A stretch of DNA of 7,239 nt from Parachlamydiaceae bacterium. Lineage in GTDB: Bacteria > Chlamydiota > Chlamydiia > Chlamydiales > Parachlamydiaceae. Shown in pieces: positions 1 through 7,139 of the stretch (its first letter is position 1; every line of letters starts with the position of its first letter). The position numbers were made by a program, and so were the translations under genes. The stretch lies in assembly GCA_013817115.1 (NCBI GenBank), contig JACDDG010000114.1:1-7239 (forward strand), in the 5' to 3' direction. The notes beneath the pieces are model-generated. The model was not told the origin of the DNA. It did not search any database and was given only the letters and a program-made list of their open reading frames with translations.

Positions 1-58
1 TAATCTTGATAGCTCACTTTTACTTTAATTCCTAATCAGATCTATTTTAACTTTGATT

Positions 59-132
59 TTCAAATTGCACTGTTTTCATTTTTCATAATTTTTATGAACC
101 CAACGAGGTTCATCGAAAGTTTACAATTTGAA
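59..132. repeat. Nested and overlapping inverted repeats downstream of tamB
   Basis: Three perfect inverted repeats lie in the gene-free stretch after tamB. An outer pair, TTCAAATTG (59-67) with CAATTTGAA (124-132), encloses two hairpins. The first is TTCATAA-ttt-TTATGAA (82-98). The second is ATGAACC-caacga-GGTTCAT (94-113). The two inner hairpins share bases 94-98, so they cannot form together. Neither strand has a U-run directly after a stem, so this is not a standard intrinsic terminator. It could be the processed 3' end of the tamAB transcript, a small RNA, or a switchable structure belonging to a gene to the left. I see no coding sequence in 1-171. Confidence 0.45.
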
Positions 133-171
133 GGCTCTTCGGTAGAGCAGCTAACAAAACAAAACTAAAAT

Positions 172-3168
172 CTAATAGTCATGCTTCCATTTCAAATGAA
201 ATGTAGCTCCGGCGTCGTGATCACCAACTTCAGCTTCGATTTTTACATCCTTAATAATGCTAGCTTCAATTCCTATTCGATTAACATCCGAATTCATATT
301 ACGCTTAATTCCTAAAAAAACTTCAGGCAAAATATATTTACCTACTTGCAATGAGATCTCTTCATTCAAACCGCCATCTCCACCACTTATATCAATGCGA
401 TCAATGCCCAAACTCTCCTTTAGACGAGATAGTAAATTTTCACTAGAACCACCTCCGCTTCCCTTAAGGTCACTCAAAGATTGGACCAATTCACTTCCCT
501 CATAGGGCGTGATATCCTTGGGTCCCCGTCCAAATATTACCCATGAAAGAATTTCTCTCTGAGACATCGGCGGAGTAGAACGAAATTCCAATAATGGATT
601 GTCAATGGGCCCTTTAAGAACAATTTGAGCTACGATGCGATCAATTTCCATTTCAACTACTACATAAAGAGTTGTTTTTTTTTTCAAATCGCCGGCAAAG
701 GATATTGTCCCCTCTACCACTTTCAACTTTTTTCCCTTAAATAAATACTCCCCCTTTAAAAGACGCAAATCTCCGGAAAATAAAGGCAGATTGTTACAGC
801 CTGCTATTTTAAGATCCCCTTTCCATTCTGAACTAAATTCTTTATTATAGATCGCAATATTTCCCTTGTTCTGTACACGAATGTCGTAACAAATTGGCCA
901 TTTTGCTGTTGTTGTGTTTAGCTGAGTTGGAAGAGTCTCATTAGGATTTTGATTAAGGTAAATAACATCCATCGGAGTATTATTAACTGAAGAACTCTCT
1001 TTTACAAAAATATCAACAGAATCAGCCTTAAAATCGCCTTTTAATGTCGCGCCATTAATATTTCCCTTGAGAGCTCCATTTCCTGACAATACAACTGAAG
1101 TATTTTCAATATTTAACAGTCGACTCTTATCAATGCTTAAATTTACGCTGAACGGAAAATCTAAAGTAGAAGTCAAATCTATAATTCCGGCAGCCATCAC
1201 TTTGCCCCCAACTTCATCTAAAGCTTGAAGTGAATTTAAGGTGATCTTATCATCTTTTAAGTTAAAGTCTGCCTGGGCACTATGAAATAAAATGCCACTC
1301 TCCCAGTGCTCTAGAGTGCCATGATTCCAATGAACATTACCCTTAAACTTTGGCGCATGGACAGGACCATTTATATTGCCCTCTGCAACAAGATCCCCTG
1401 TTAACCACAAATCTGATGAAATAGCTTTGCGAAAATATTTTACAATGTCGAATTTCCCTGAAAAATGAACTGCCATCTCTTTTACAGCTGAAAATGCTAG
1501 AATTTCGCCTTTTCCTCTTTCTATAGGACAATGACCTTCCACATCAAGCAATTTATCTTCTTTGTCATGCACTGCGCCCTTAAGGGCAATAGCGTCCTCA
1601 AAAAGAGTTGCAGAAAGGCCCACTTGAAATTGAGATTTTTTGCTTACAAATGGATGGTCGAAAGTAATGGAATGAGCTAACAGTTCAGCCCCTCCTCTTA
1701 AATTATCTAAAGCCCCTTCTAAAGAAATTTTTCCTGAAAGCGCACCCTTGATAGGAACTGAGGCCTCCGCAAGATTATAATCGAAAGATTTGATCTTAAA
1801 TTGTGCCCCCCCATGCAAATTTTCAGGCTTGCCCAACAAAGAAATGGTGCCTGAAAGCCCCTCAAAACGAGGCGCATTTTCGCCAGGAAAAATATAACTA
1901 AAGGATTTCAAATTAAGCTCTGATGCACCATGAAAGTTGTCGGCATTTCCCTGCAAAGAAATCGTTCCGGAAAAATCTCCGGTTAACGGAGAGATCTCCC
2001 CCGGAAAGGTGTAACTAAAAGTTTTTACATTAAACTCTGCATCTCCATGCAAATTGGCAAGGGTGCCTTGACAAAAACAAGTTCCTGTAAGGACTCCGGA
2101 CATAGGTAACAGTTCTCCGGGAAGAGTGAAATTGAAAAATTGTTCTTTGACACTAAGATTTAGATTTATATCTTCCAAATTAGTCCGTCCACTTAAACTC
2201 ATATCTTTCTCATTTATGCATAAATGAGATTGATCAATAACAAAATTAAAATTTTCTTCAAGTCGGACTTGACAGGGCTTTGTCAGGATAACTGAATTCA
2301 TTCCAGATTCTAGATCCAAAATATTAAACATCAACTGAGGAATCCCATCTACGACTCCGAACAACCCCTTAGCTGCCGCTTTGAAAGGATCCGTGGCCAT
2401 ACCATTTGTAGAAAATTCGTAGTGCCATTGCTCCGTAATCGGGTCATTTTCTATTTCAATTCCAAAATTTGAAAGACTGTAAAAACCATAAAGAATGTTT
2501 TTGGCAAGTAAGGAAAATTTTCCATGATTTTTAAGCACATCCCACTTACCGGAACCTTTAACGTCTTCAAGTACAAACCCTACAGTTTTAACTCTATCCA
2601 AAGTGCATGAGAAAGTATGAAATGTTTCTGTCGGAGCTGCTAAAACAATTTTAAATTCGCCTTTTGATATAGAATTAGACTCTTGCGATGAATCAAGGTT
2701 TTCTTTTTTATTTTCTAAAGCGTATGGAAATGTCAGATTCGTTGACTCTAATCTGAACAACTCCCCTTCAATCACTCGATCTTCTTCTTTCCATATGACA
2801 GAAGTACGGAGACTACTTGGAAGCTGAGCTAAAGTTGGATTATCCGCTTTTACTCCGTCTATATCTATGGTAGCAGAGATCTCTTTCCTATCTCCAAGAA
2901 TTAATTTAAGCAGCGGTGTGGTCAGGGTTATGTTTTTTGCAGTAAATGTTCCCTGCGGTGTATCACTAATTGAAATGTTATGAAGTAAGACAGAACGAGG
3001 AAAATCAAACTCGACATCTTCTACAGCAAGAGTAGAACCGGTATTTTTTTTAAATTCATCCTGAATCACCTCTTTAACACGATTACGAACAGTTTCAGTA
3101 TTAACAAGTATCACCCCAAGGGCTAGAATAATAACGAGGAAACAAAAAATATTACGTATAAAATTCAT
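172..3168 (-). CDS. tamB: TamB: translocation and assembly module inner-membrane/periplasmic subunit (DUF490)
   Basis: TamB spans the periplasm from an inner-membrane anchor and docks on the POTRA domains of TamA. The family assists outer-membrane protein assembly and is also implicated in phospholipid transport along its hydrophobic beta groove. Seen here: one N-terminal membrane segment at about residues 5-23; a long body rich in alternating hydrophobic residues; four tandem 39-residue repeats at 345-500; and the conserved TamB C-terminal domain from about 590 to 998. That domain includes GPIDNPLLEF (853-862), then STPP and SQREILSWVIFGRGP (869-883), a Gly-rich linker (903-909) and the terminal QVGKYILPEVFLGI strand region (941-954). 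At 998 residues it is shorter than the E. coli protein of about 1260. The ATG is preceded by AGGA with a 6-base spacer. It follows tamA by 8 bases, so the two genes are almost certainly co-transcribed. Family assignment is secure from the C-terminus and from the TamA neighbour. Confidence 0.93.
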   Translation of the reverse strand: MNFIRNIFCFLVIILALGVILVNTETVRNRVKEVIQDEFKKNTGSTLAVEDVEFDFPRSVLLHNISISDTPQGTFTAKNITLTTPLLKLILGDRKEISATIDIDGVKADNPTLAQLPSSLRTSVIWKEEDRVIEGELFRLESTNLTFPYALENKKENLDSSQESNSISKGEFKIVLAAPTETFHTFSCTLDRVKTVGFVLEDVKGSGKWDVLKNHGKFSLLAKNILYGFYSLSNFGIEIENDPITEQWHYEFSTNGMATDPFKAAAKGLFGVVDGIPQLMFNILDLESGMNSVILTKPCQVRLEENFNFVIDQSHLCINEKDMSLSGRTNLEDINLNLSVKEQFFNFTLPGELLPMSGVLTGTCFCQGTLANLHGDAEFNVKTFSYTFPGEISPLTGDFSGTISLQGNADNFHGASELNLKSFSYIFPGENAPRFEGLSGTISLLGKPENLHGGAQFKIKSFDYNLAEASVPIKGALSGKISLEGALDNLRGGAELLAHSITFDHPFVSKKSQFQVGLSATLFEDAIALKGAVHDKEDKLLDVEGHCPIERGKGEILAFSAVKEMAVHFSGKFDIVKYFRKAISSDLWLTGDLVAEGNINGPVHAPKFKGNVHWNHGTLEHWESGILFHSAQADFNLKDDKITLNSLQALDEVGGKVMAAGIIDLTSTLDFPFSVNLSIDKSRLLNIENTSVVLSGNGALKGNINGATLKGDFKADSVDIFVKESSSVNNTPMDVIYLNQNPNETLPTQLNTTTAKWPICYDIRVQNKGNIAIYNKEFSSEWKGDLKIAGCNNLPLFSGDLRLLKGEYLFKGKKLKVVEGTISFAGDLKKKTTLYVVVEMEIDRIVAQIVLKGPIDNPLLEFRSTPPMSQREILSWVIFGRGPKDITPYEGSELVQSLSDLKGSGGGSSENLLSRLKESLGIDRIDISGGDGGLNEEISLQVGKYILPEVFLGIKRNMNSDVNRIGIEASIIKDVKIEAEVGDHDAGATFHLKWKHDY
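1669..2136 (-). repeat. Four tandem 117-bp (39-residue) repeats inside tamB
   Basis: Residues 345-383, 384-422, 423-461 and 462-500 of TamB align end to end without a gap. Each unit starts with an aromatic block (FNFTLPGE, FSYTFPGE, FSYIFPGE, FDYNLAEA). It continues with a Pro at position 11, a (L/F)(T/S)G(T/K) turn, a G at position 24, an N(L/F)(H/R)G turn near positions 28-31 and a hydrophobic strand ending in T or S. At DNA level the units occupy 2020-2136, 1903-2019, 1786-1902 and 1669-1785. The pattern implies serial in-frame duplication of one piece of the beta-groove. The following segment, starting ITFDHPF, resembles the start of a degenerate fifth unit only weakly. Confidence 0.88.
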
Positions 3169-3179
3169 ATGATATCCTA
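3169..3179 (-). promoter_or_regulatory. tamB ribosome-binding site overlapping the tamA stop codon
   Basis: Read on the minus strand, the tamA stop TAG is immediately followed by GA. This creates AGGA (3178-3175), six bases before the tamB ATG. A Shine-Dalgarno built from the upstream stop codon suggests translational coupling of the two subunits, which would keep TamA and TamB production linked. It also fixes the tamB start. Confidence 0.75.
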
Positions 3180-5024
3180 AAATGATTGACCAATACTAAT
3201 GTAGGCTTGGAAAGGGGCGTCTACTTTTCTTCTTCGATTAATCGGCAATGCCAAATCAAAGCGAATGGGACCAATAGGGGTATGATAGCGTAAACCTAAT
3301 CCTACTGATTGCAGTAGATTTCCCTTAAATTTTGGAGTTGACGATTCAAAAACATTACCCACTTCATAAAATCCAACAACACCTATTGTCTCTGTAACAC
3401 GTGCCCGCGCTTCTAAGCTTAAAACACAAATCGATTTTCCCCCTATAGGCTTACGTTTTTTGCCTAATGGACTTACTGTCATATAGCTATAACCTCGTAA
3501 TGTAGATTCATTACCTGAGTAAAAACGCTCAGAGGGCGGGACAGCTCTGCGAGTAGGCCCCAAAATAGTTCCCATGTGAATTTTTGATGCAAATACGAAG
3601 CGCTTATCTTCCGTTAAAGGATAATACATTGTCCCAGTAAATGTCATGGGGCAATAAACAAATTTATGTCCTCTAAGCTGGATTGCAGGATCTGATTTTA
3701 ATGTAAGCGAATACCCGGAAGTTGGATCTAACAAGGAATTGGCTGTTGTCCAACGAAATTGCAAAGGAGCCTTTATCAGATGAAATTTGCCGTCATTGTC
3801 TGAACGACTGGTAAAAATCGATTTATACATTAATCCGTAGGATATCCTTAGCCTTTCCCTTATTTTTCGGTCAAAAATTGCGGAAATACTAAAAGATCTT
3901 TCGCTATATGCTTCAATGTTTTCATTTTCAACTTCAGCCAACAAAAGTAAATCTTCGTTTATTCTCCTGAAATTAGGGAGAACATATGAAAATCTCGCAT
4001 CCTGAGTATCCTTCCAAACACTTGCACGAATATTGATTCTTTCCCCTAAGCCTTGGACATTTCGATGATCCCATTCTGCCAGTGCTCCGACTCCACGCTG
4101 CGTGGTGAAGCTGATTCCTCCACCGATGCTGCGATGTTTTGATTCAATCACTTGAATTTCAATTGGTAATTCGCAAGTTACAGGGTCTAAGACCCCGTGA
4201 GTAATGACTACAGAACTAAATAAACCAGTAATTTCAAGAGCCTTTCGAGTCTTGTCTACATTACAAACGTTAAAAGGATTCCCTTCATTCCAACAAATTT
4301 TCTTCTGAAAAAAAGGTATCTTAACAGCTGTGTTACCTGAAACTTTAGTGACTCCAAAATAAGCCTTAAGGCCACTATCGACCTGTATAGTAACATGGAT
4401 CTCTTTTAGCTTTTGATCAGCTTTCACTTCGCGTTTTTTTATGATGGCATCCGGAAAACCTTTTTGAGCCATTTGCTTTAAGAGAACCTCTTCAGCTTGA
4501 ATAATTAATTCGGGAAGAGCCGGCGTCCCTAAGGTTACCCCAATGTCATCTAACGTAATCTCATCAAGGCAAAAGGTCATTCCAGGAACAGGCTTGAGAA
4601 GAAATTCGACTAAGGGATAAACAGGTCCCGGATTTATTTCAAATCGGACTAATAGTGGTTCAACTTTCTCAATTGTATAATCAACTTTCGCGTTGTAGTA
4701 CGCTAGGTTATGAAGTACTTTCACAAAATTTGCGACATCAGCTTCTGCACGCCGCTTTAAAACCCCGAGAGAAGCTGCAGAGTGATCCGATGAATTTTCT
4801 AGCTGAGAAGCAGCTTTTAACGCTGTTTCTAGCTTAGCCTTTTTAACACCCTGAAATTCAACGCGATAGGTTAAATCTCCATGGGCTTTGGCCGAGAATA
4901 GCAATCCACTTATTGCCAATAGAAAAAAAATAGATTTTATCATCACTCTCTCAGTATCTTTCGACGGCCTCATCCCCTTAAGCGTGGCATGCAACCTTAG
5001 AACCAATGCTTTCAAAGTTTGCAT
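3177..5024 (-). CDS. tamA: TamA: Omp85-family outer-membrane assembly protein
   Basis: TamA is the outer-membrane beta-barrel partner of TamB. Seen here: a signal peptide at residues 28-48 (one Lys, hydrophobic IFFLLAISGLLF, cleavage after AKA); three POTRA-like regions at about 50-135, 136-222 and 223-297; and an Omp85 barrel from about 298 to 615. Barrel landmarks are WDHRNVQGLGERI (318-330), the L6-type motif SERFYSGNESTLRGY with LRGY at 509-512, GLGLRYHTPIGPIRFDLA (575-592), and a final strand ending in Phe, as expected for BAM recognition. Length and three POTRAs fit TamA (E. coli 577 residues) rather than five-POTRA BamA. Adjacency to tamB supports this strongly. The start is uncertain. 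The reported ATG at 5024 has a weak AGG nine bases upstream, but it would place 27 mostly polar residues before the signal peptide. The ATG at 4943 (Met28), with GAGAG upstream, gives a normal signal peptide and is my preferred biological start. Confidence 0.9.
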   Translation of the reverse strand: MQTLKALVLRLHATLKGMRPSKDTERVMIKSIFFLLAISGLLFSAKAHGDLTYRVEFQGVKKAKLETALKAASQLENSSDHSAASLGVLKRRAEADVANFVKVLHNLAYYNAKVDYTIEKVEPLLVRFEINPGPVYPLVEFLLKPVPGMTFCLDEITLDDIGVTLGTPALPELIIQAEEVLLKQMAQKGFPDAIIKKREVKADQKLKEIHVTIQVDSGLKAYFGVTKVSGNTAVKIPFFQKKICWNEGNPFNVCNVDKTRKALEITGLFSSVVITHGVLDPVTCELPIEIQVIESKHRSIGGGISFTTQRGVGALAEWDHRNVQGLGERINIRASVWKDTQDARFSYVLPNFRRINEDLLLLAEVENENIEAYSERSFSISAIFDRKIRERLRISYGLMYKSIFTSRSDNDGKFHLIKAPLQFRWTTANSLLDPTSGYSLTLKSDPAIQLRGHKFVYCPMTFTGTMYYPLTEDKRFVFASKIHMGTILGPTRRAVPPSERFYSGNESTLRGYSYMTVSPLGKKRKPIGGKSICVLSLEARARVTETIGVVGFYEVGNVFESSTPKFKGNLLQSVGLGLRYHTPIGPIRFDLALPINRRRKVDAPFQAYISIGQSF

Positions 5025-5110
5025 AGGATACGCCTGAGGACATGAATCCGCAATTTACCTGCACTAAATGGATACGATTGACTTCATTCAGAAAATATTA
5101 CATTCCCCTC

Positions 5111-5140
5111 ATTATATGTCATGTTAATGATGAATATCAA
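5111..5140 (-). promoter_or_regulatory. Sigma70-type promoter for the tamAB operon
   Basis: On the minus strand the -35 element is TTGATA (5140-5135). An 18-base spacer separates it from a perfect -10 TATAAT (5116-5111). Transcription would start near 5104, giving a leader of about 80 bases to the first tamA ATG or about 160 bases to the preferred ATG at 4943. No other promoter of comparable quality was seen upstream of tamA. Confidence 0.7.
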
Positions 5141-5167
5141 CAAGATAATACCTTATTTCGCCCCTTC

Positions 5168-5181
5168 GATAGCCTGCTATC
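5168..5181. promoter_or_regulatory. Small inverted repeat between divergent promoters
   Basis: GATAG-CCTG-CTATC is a perfect 5-bp inverted repeat with a 4-base centre. It lies between the -35 boxes of the tamA promoter (5135) and the rightward promoter (5242). Its position would suit an operator acting on one or both promoters, but a 5-bp arm is short enough to occur by chance and no regulator is encoded in the window. Confidence 0.25.
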
Positions 5182-5241
5182 TCCATCAAAAAATAATTCA
5201 TAAGAACAAATAAATTAGCATTATCAACTATTTTATTTTGT

Positions 5242-5270
5242 TTGATTTGAACTCCCAATAAAACTATATT
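5242..5270 (+). promoter_or_regulatory. Sigma70-type promoter for the exported-protein gene at 5313
   Basis: TTGATT (5242-5247), a 17-base spacer and TATATT (5265-5270) make a good sigma70-type promoter. The predicted start near 5277 gives a leader of about 36 bases. The gene's ATG at 5313 is preceded by a modest CAGG Shine-Dalgarno with an 8-base gap. Confidence 0.6.
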
Positions 5271-5312
5271 AGCCTTATTCTTTTATCAACAACATCGAAA
5301 CAGGCCTTCCAC

Positions 5313-6338
5313 ATGAAACAATTTTTCACATACGTTCTATTGACTTTAAATTTGACTTTACAAGCTGGCATCCCCCTTACAAGCAACTATTTTGGTCCTA
5401 CTGAATCACTAATTATAAGAGAGACCTGGGGGAAAATTGAATCCTCATTAGTCAGCCAAAATGTACCAACTGAAATGATTCCTTTATTTGATAAAATTGC
5501 GAAAAAAGAAGATTGGGGACACATCGGATATCATGGCTCGACACAAGAATTTAGATTTTTCCAAGATGTCATTAGGTTTACTATTGAAGAAATTTTAGCT
5601 ATTCAAATAAAGAAAAATTTCCATTTTTTACGAATTCCTGGCGATTCAGACCTAAATTTAAATACTATAAAAGAATTTGTTAAATATTGGGGGGAGGAAA
5701 ATGTCAACAATCGAGATTCAATTCGTGCAAAACAATTACTTTCTCTAAACTTTGGCATCTATTCGAATTTTAAAAGCAAAGGATCTTGTTCTGTTAAGTT
5801 ATTTGCTAAAGACAAATCGTCCAAACCTATTAGCTACATTGACCAATTAATTCCATTTTATGAAAAAATGGGAATAAAGAATAGTGAAGCATCATTAAAA
5901 AAACTGCATAAAATTTTTTCTACATGTTTAAAAAGTGATAGCGGAATTTTGCTACAGTTTTCAGAAAACTCACATCTAAGTAGTTCTACTAAAGAGGCCT
6001 ACAACTTTGCTGACAAATTATGCTATCCTGCAAAGTCAGGGGGTTATCGCTATGATGAAAAATTAATTTCTGCACATTTTAAAAGAGCAATGTCCGATGA
6101 TTATATGAACAATGCGGCTGATATTTCTGATCAAATTAGGCTTTTGGTTAATAACAGACACACACTTAACCCTTTCTCTCACTTTACAATACAGAGATGG
6201 GATTTAGTTGATGCAAAGGCTGTTACAGATTACGAAAAGGAAATGAGGCTGAGTATCAGAAAGTTAACTTACGACAGTAAAAAAGTCGTAAATTATCATG
6301 ATTCTCTCATGAAAGAGTGGAAAAAAGAAGTAGATTAA
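5313..6338 (+). CDS. Exported protein of unknown function with YHGS motif
   Basis: I cannot assign a function with confidence. Residues 1-18 form a signal peptide (MKQ, then a hydrophobic run, likely cleavage after LQA18), so the product is probably periplasmic or secreted. No other membrane segment is visible. Notable conserved-looking blocks are GYHGS (72-76), FHFLRIPGD (103-111), LLSLNFGIYSNF (142-153), GSCSVKLFAKD (157-167) and ILLQFSENSH (212-221). The C-terminal 70 residues are charged and helical in character. A histidine in an HGS context followed by GIY...S.S..F is reminiscent of H-Y type ADP-ribosyltransferase folds, but I cannot identify the third catalytic residue, so this is a hypothesis only. 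From memory, FHFLRIPGD-type blocks resemble uncharacterised proteins of amoeba-associated bacteria; this is unverified. The gene is visibly more AT-rich than tamAB, has its own promoter and appears monocistronic. The start is supported by the signal peptide and CAGG. Confidence 0.85.
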   Translation: MKQFFTYVLLTLNLTLQAGIPLTSNYFGPTESLIIRETWGKIESSLVSQNVPTEMIPLFDKIAKKEDWGHIGYHGSTQEFRFFQDVIRFTIEEILAIQIKKNFHFLRIPGDSDLNLNTIKEFVKYWGEENVNNRDSIRAKQLLSLNFGIYSNFKSKGSCSVKLFAKDKSSKPISYIDQLIPFYEKMGIKNSEASLKKLHKIFSTCLKSDSGILLQFSENSHLSSSTKEAYNFADKLCYPAKSGGYRYDEKLISAHFKRAMSDDYMNNAADISDQIRLLVNNRHTLNPFSHFTIQRWDLVDAKAVTDYEKEMRLSIRKLTYDSKKVVNYHDSLMKEWKKEVD

Positions 6339-6425
6339 CAGGATAACTAGAAAATCCTGGAGGGTAGAGTGTAGATTAGGGGCAAAGCTTAATTCACCAC
6401 AAAGGCACAACGACCGGACTTCTGC

Positions 6426-6462
6426 AAAAGACAAATTTCCTTGAAATCCTGAGGTCTTTTTT
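6426..6462 (+). terminator. Possible weak intrinsic terminator
   Basis: AAAAGAC (6426-6432) pairs with GTCTTTT (6454-6460). Inside, ATTTC (6435-6439) pairs with GAAAT (6443-6447) around a 3-base loop. The 3' arm lies in a run of T residues that extends two bases beyond the stem. This could end the transcript of the gene at 5313-6338, about 90 bases after its stop. The stems are AT-rich and interrupted, so termination would be inefficient. Confidence 0.3.
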
Positions 6463-6467
6463 CACCT

Positions 6468-7097
6468 TTGATTTATACCGAAGTGCGTTCAAATTTTAGT
6501 TTTTGGCAAAGAGAAAGCTCCTTCGACCGAATTTCTAATCATCACAGTAATGAACCTGCCATCTTAATTGCCCTTACATTTAATGCTTCGGCACTTCTCT
6601 ATTGGATCGATCCTTCACATGAAAATGAAATCAAAAATTTATGGAAACTCATCTTCACTTACATTGATCAGCCTGAAAACTTAAAATCCCAATGTTTAAA
6701 ATCAGATTTAACTGAAAATATAAAAACACATTTGCAGGATTTAAATTATAATTTTTTGAGTTTATTCCATTTTATTTTCCAATTAGGCTCACATATTGAT
6801 CACCATCGATCAAAGGATTCTGAATCCTATCCTACGCAAACTGAGGGCGAACTATTTACGCAATGGAGAATATCATTTGACAGAAAGCAAAATCAAAGAC
6901 ATCCCATTTGTGCACTATTTTTCCCCTTTCAACTCTCCGCAGCGCTCAAATACATAAATTCCCTCACCCTAGTGCCTAAACCAATACTTTTACATTTTAA
7001 TTCGATTATTAACGATTTTTCAATCGACTTTAAATTAGGAGGATCAAGGCTATGCAAGTATGCGGAAGATCCAAGAAGAAACTATAGGGGTGTTTAG
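6468..7097 (+). CDS. Hypothetical protein, TTG start or N-terminally truncated
   Basis: A 209-codon open frame that I do not recognise. A frame this long is unlikely by chance in such AT-rich DNA, and its codon use resembles that of its neighbours, so it is or was a gene. It has no ATG in frame at all. The only upstream candidate start is TTG at 6468, with GAGG 13 bases before it, which is too far for a good site. A stop at 6450-6452 prevents further extension. The first 17 or so codons lie inside repeat copy A (6472-6521), so the original N-terminus may have been replaced. No signal peptide is evident. Moderately hydrophobic stretches occur at about 31-47 and 96-107, and a His-rich HIDHHR lies near 108-113. 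The short basic C-terminal tail also looks unlike the body. It may be a pseudogene. Confidence 0.5.
   Translation: MIYTEVRSNFSFWQRESSFDRISNHHSNEPAILIALTFNASALLYWIDPSHENEIKNLWKLIFTYIDQPENLKSQCLKSDLTENIKTHLQDLNYNFLSLFHFIFQLGSHIDHHRSKDSESYPTQTEGELFTQWRISFDRKQNQRHPICALFFPFQLSAALKYINSLTLVPKPILLHFNSIINDFSIDFKLGGSRLCKYAEDPRRNYRGV
6472..6521 (+). repeat. Dispersed ~50-bp repeat, copy A
   Basis: This segment matches 7144-7194 in the same orientation at 44 of 51 aligned positions, including a perfect 17-base block TTTATACCGAAGTGCGT. Differences are a TC/CT swap, one missing A at the equivalent of 7172, AAA in place of TTT (6508-6510), and one base near the end. The AAA change destroys the small hairpin present in copy B. 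It overlaps the start of the 6468-7097 frame. Confidence 0.85.
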
Positions 7098-7139
7098 AAG
7101 AAGCTTTGCTTTTATTGCAGAAAAAGGAAGAAGATCTGT

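Noticed and set aside
131..153. AGGCTC-TTCGGTA-GAGCAGC resembles a tRNA D-arm.
   Set aside because: No matching acceptor stem, anticodon arm or T-arm follows; the sequence after it is an A-rich run.
257..505. Plus-strand open frame of 82 codons opposite the 3' part of tamB.
   Set aside because: Antisense shadow of the conserved TamB C-terminal domain; no promoter or ribosome-binding site and an arbitrary composition.
1343..1531. Minus-strand 62-codon frame within tamB.
   Set aside because: Out-of-frame shadow of tamB, rich in Arg, Ser and Cys as expected from a shifted frame.
1669..2136. Considered whether the regular 117-bp repeats could be a CRISPR-like or non-coding array.
   Set aside because: The repeats are diverged, contiguous without spacers, and stay in frame within tamB, so they are protein repeats.
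4655..4837. Plus-strand 60-codon frame opposite the POTRA region of tamA.
   Set aside because: Antisense shadow of a well-supported gene.
3177..5024. Considered BamA (the essential Omp85 protein) for the barrel gene.
   Set aside because: Only about 250 residues precede the barrel, room for three POTRA domains rather than five, and the gene is directly coupled to a TamB gene.
5042..5203. A 53-codon plus-strand frame starting MNPQFTCTKW in the divergent promoter region, with GAGGA just before its ATG.
   Set aside because: GAGGA is only one base from the ATG, no promoter precedes it on this strand, and the frame lies directly over the well-formed tamA promoter. Probably chance.
6339..6359. CAGGAT-AACTAGAAA-ATCCTG hairpin immediately after the stop codon of the exported-protein gene.
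   Set aside because: No T-run follows (next bases are GAGGG), so it is not a standard intrinsic terminator; the 6-bp stem has a 9-base loop.
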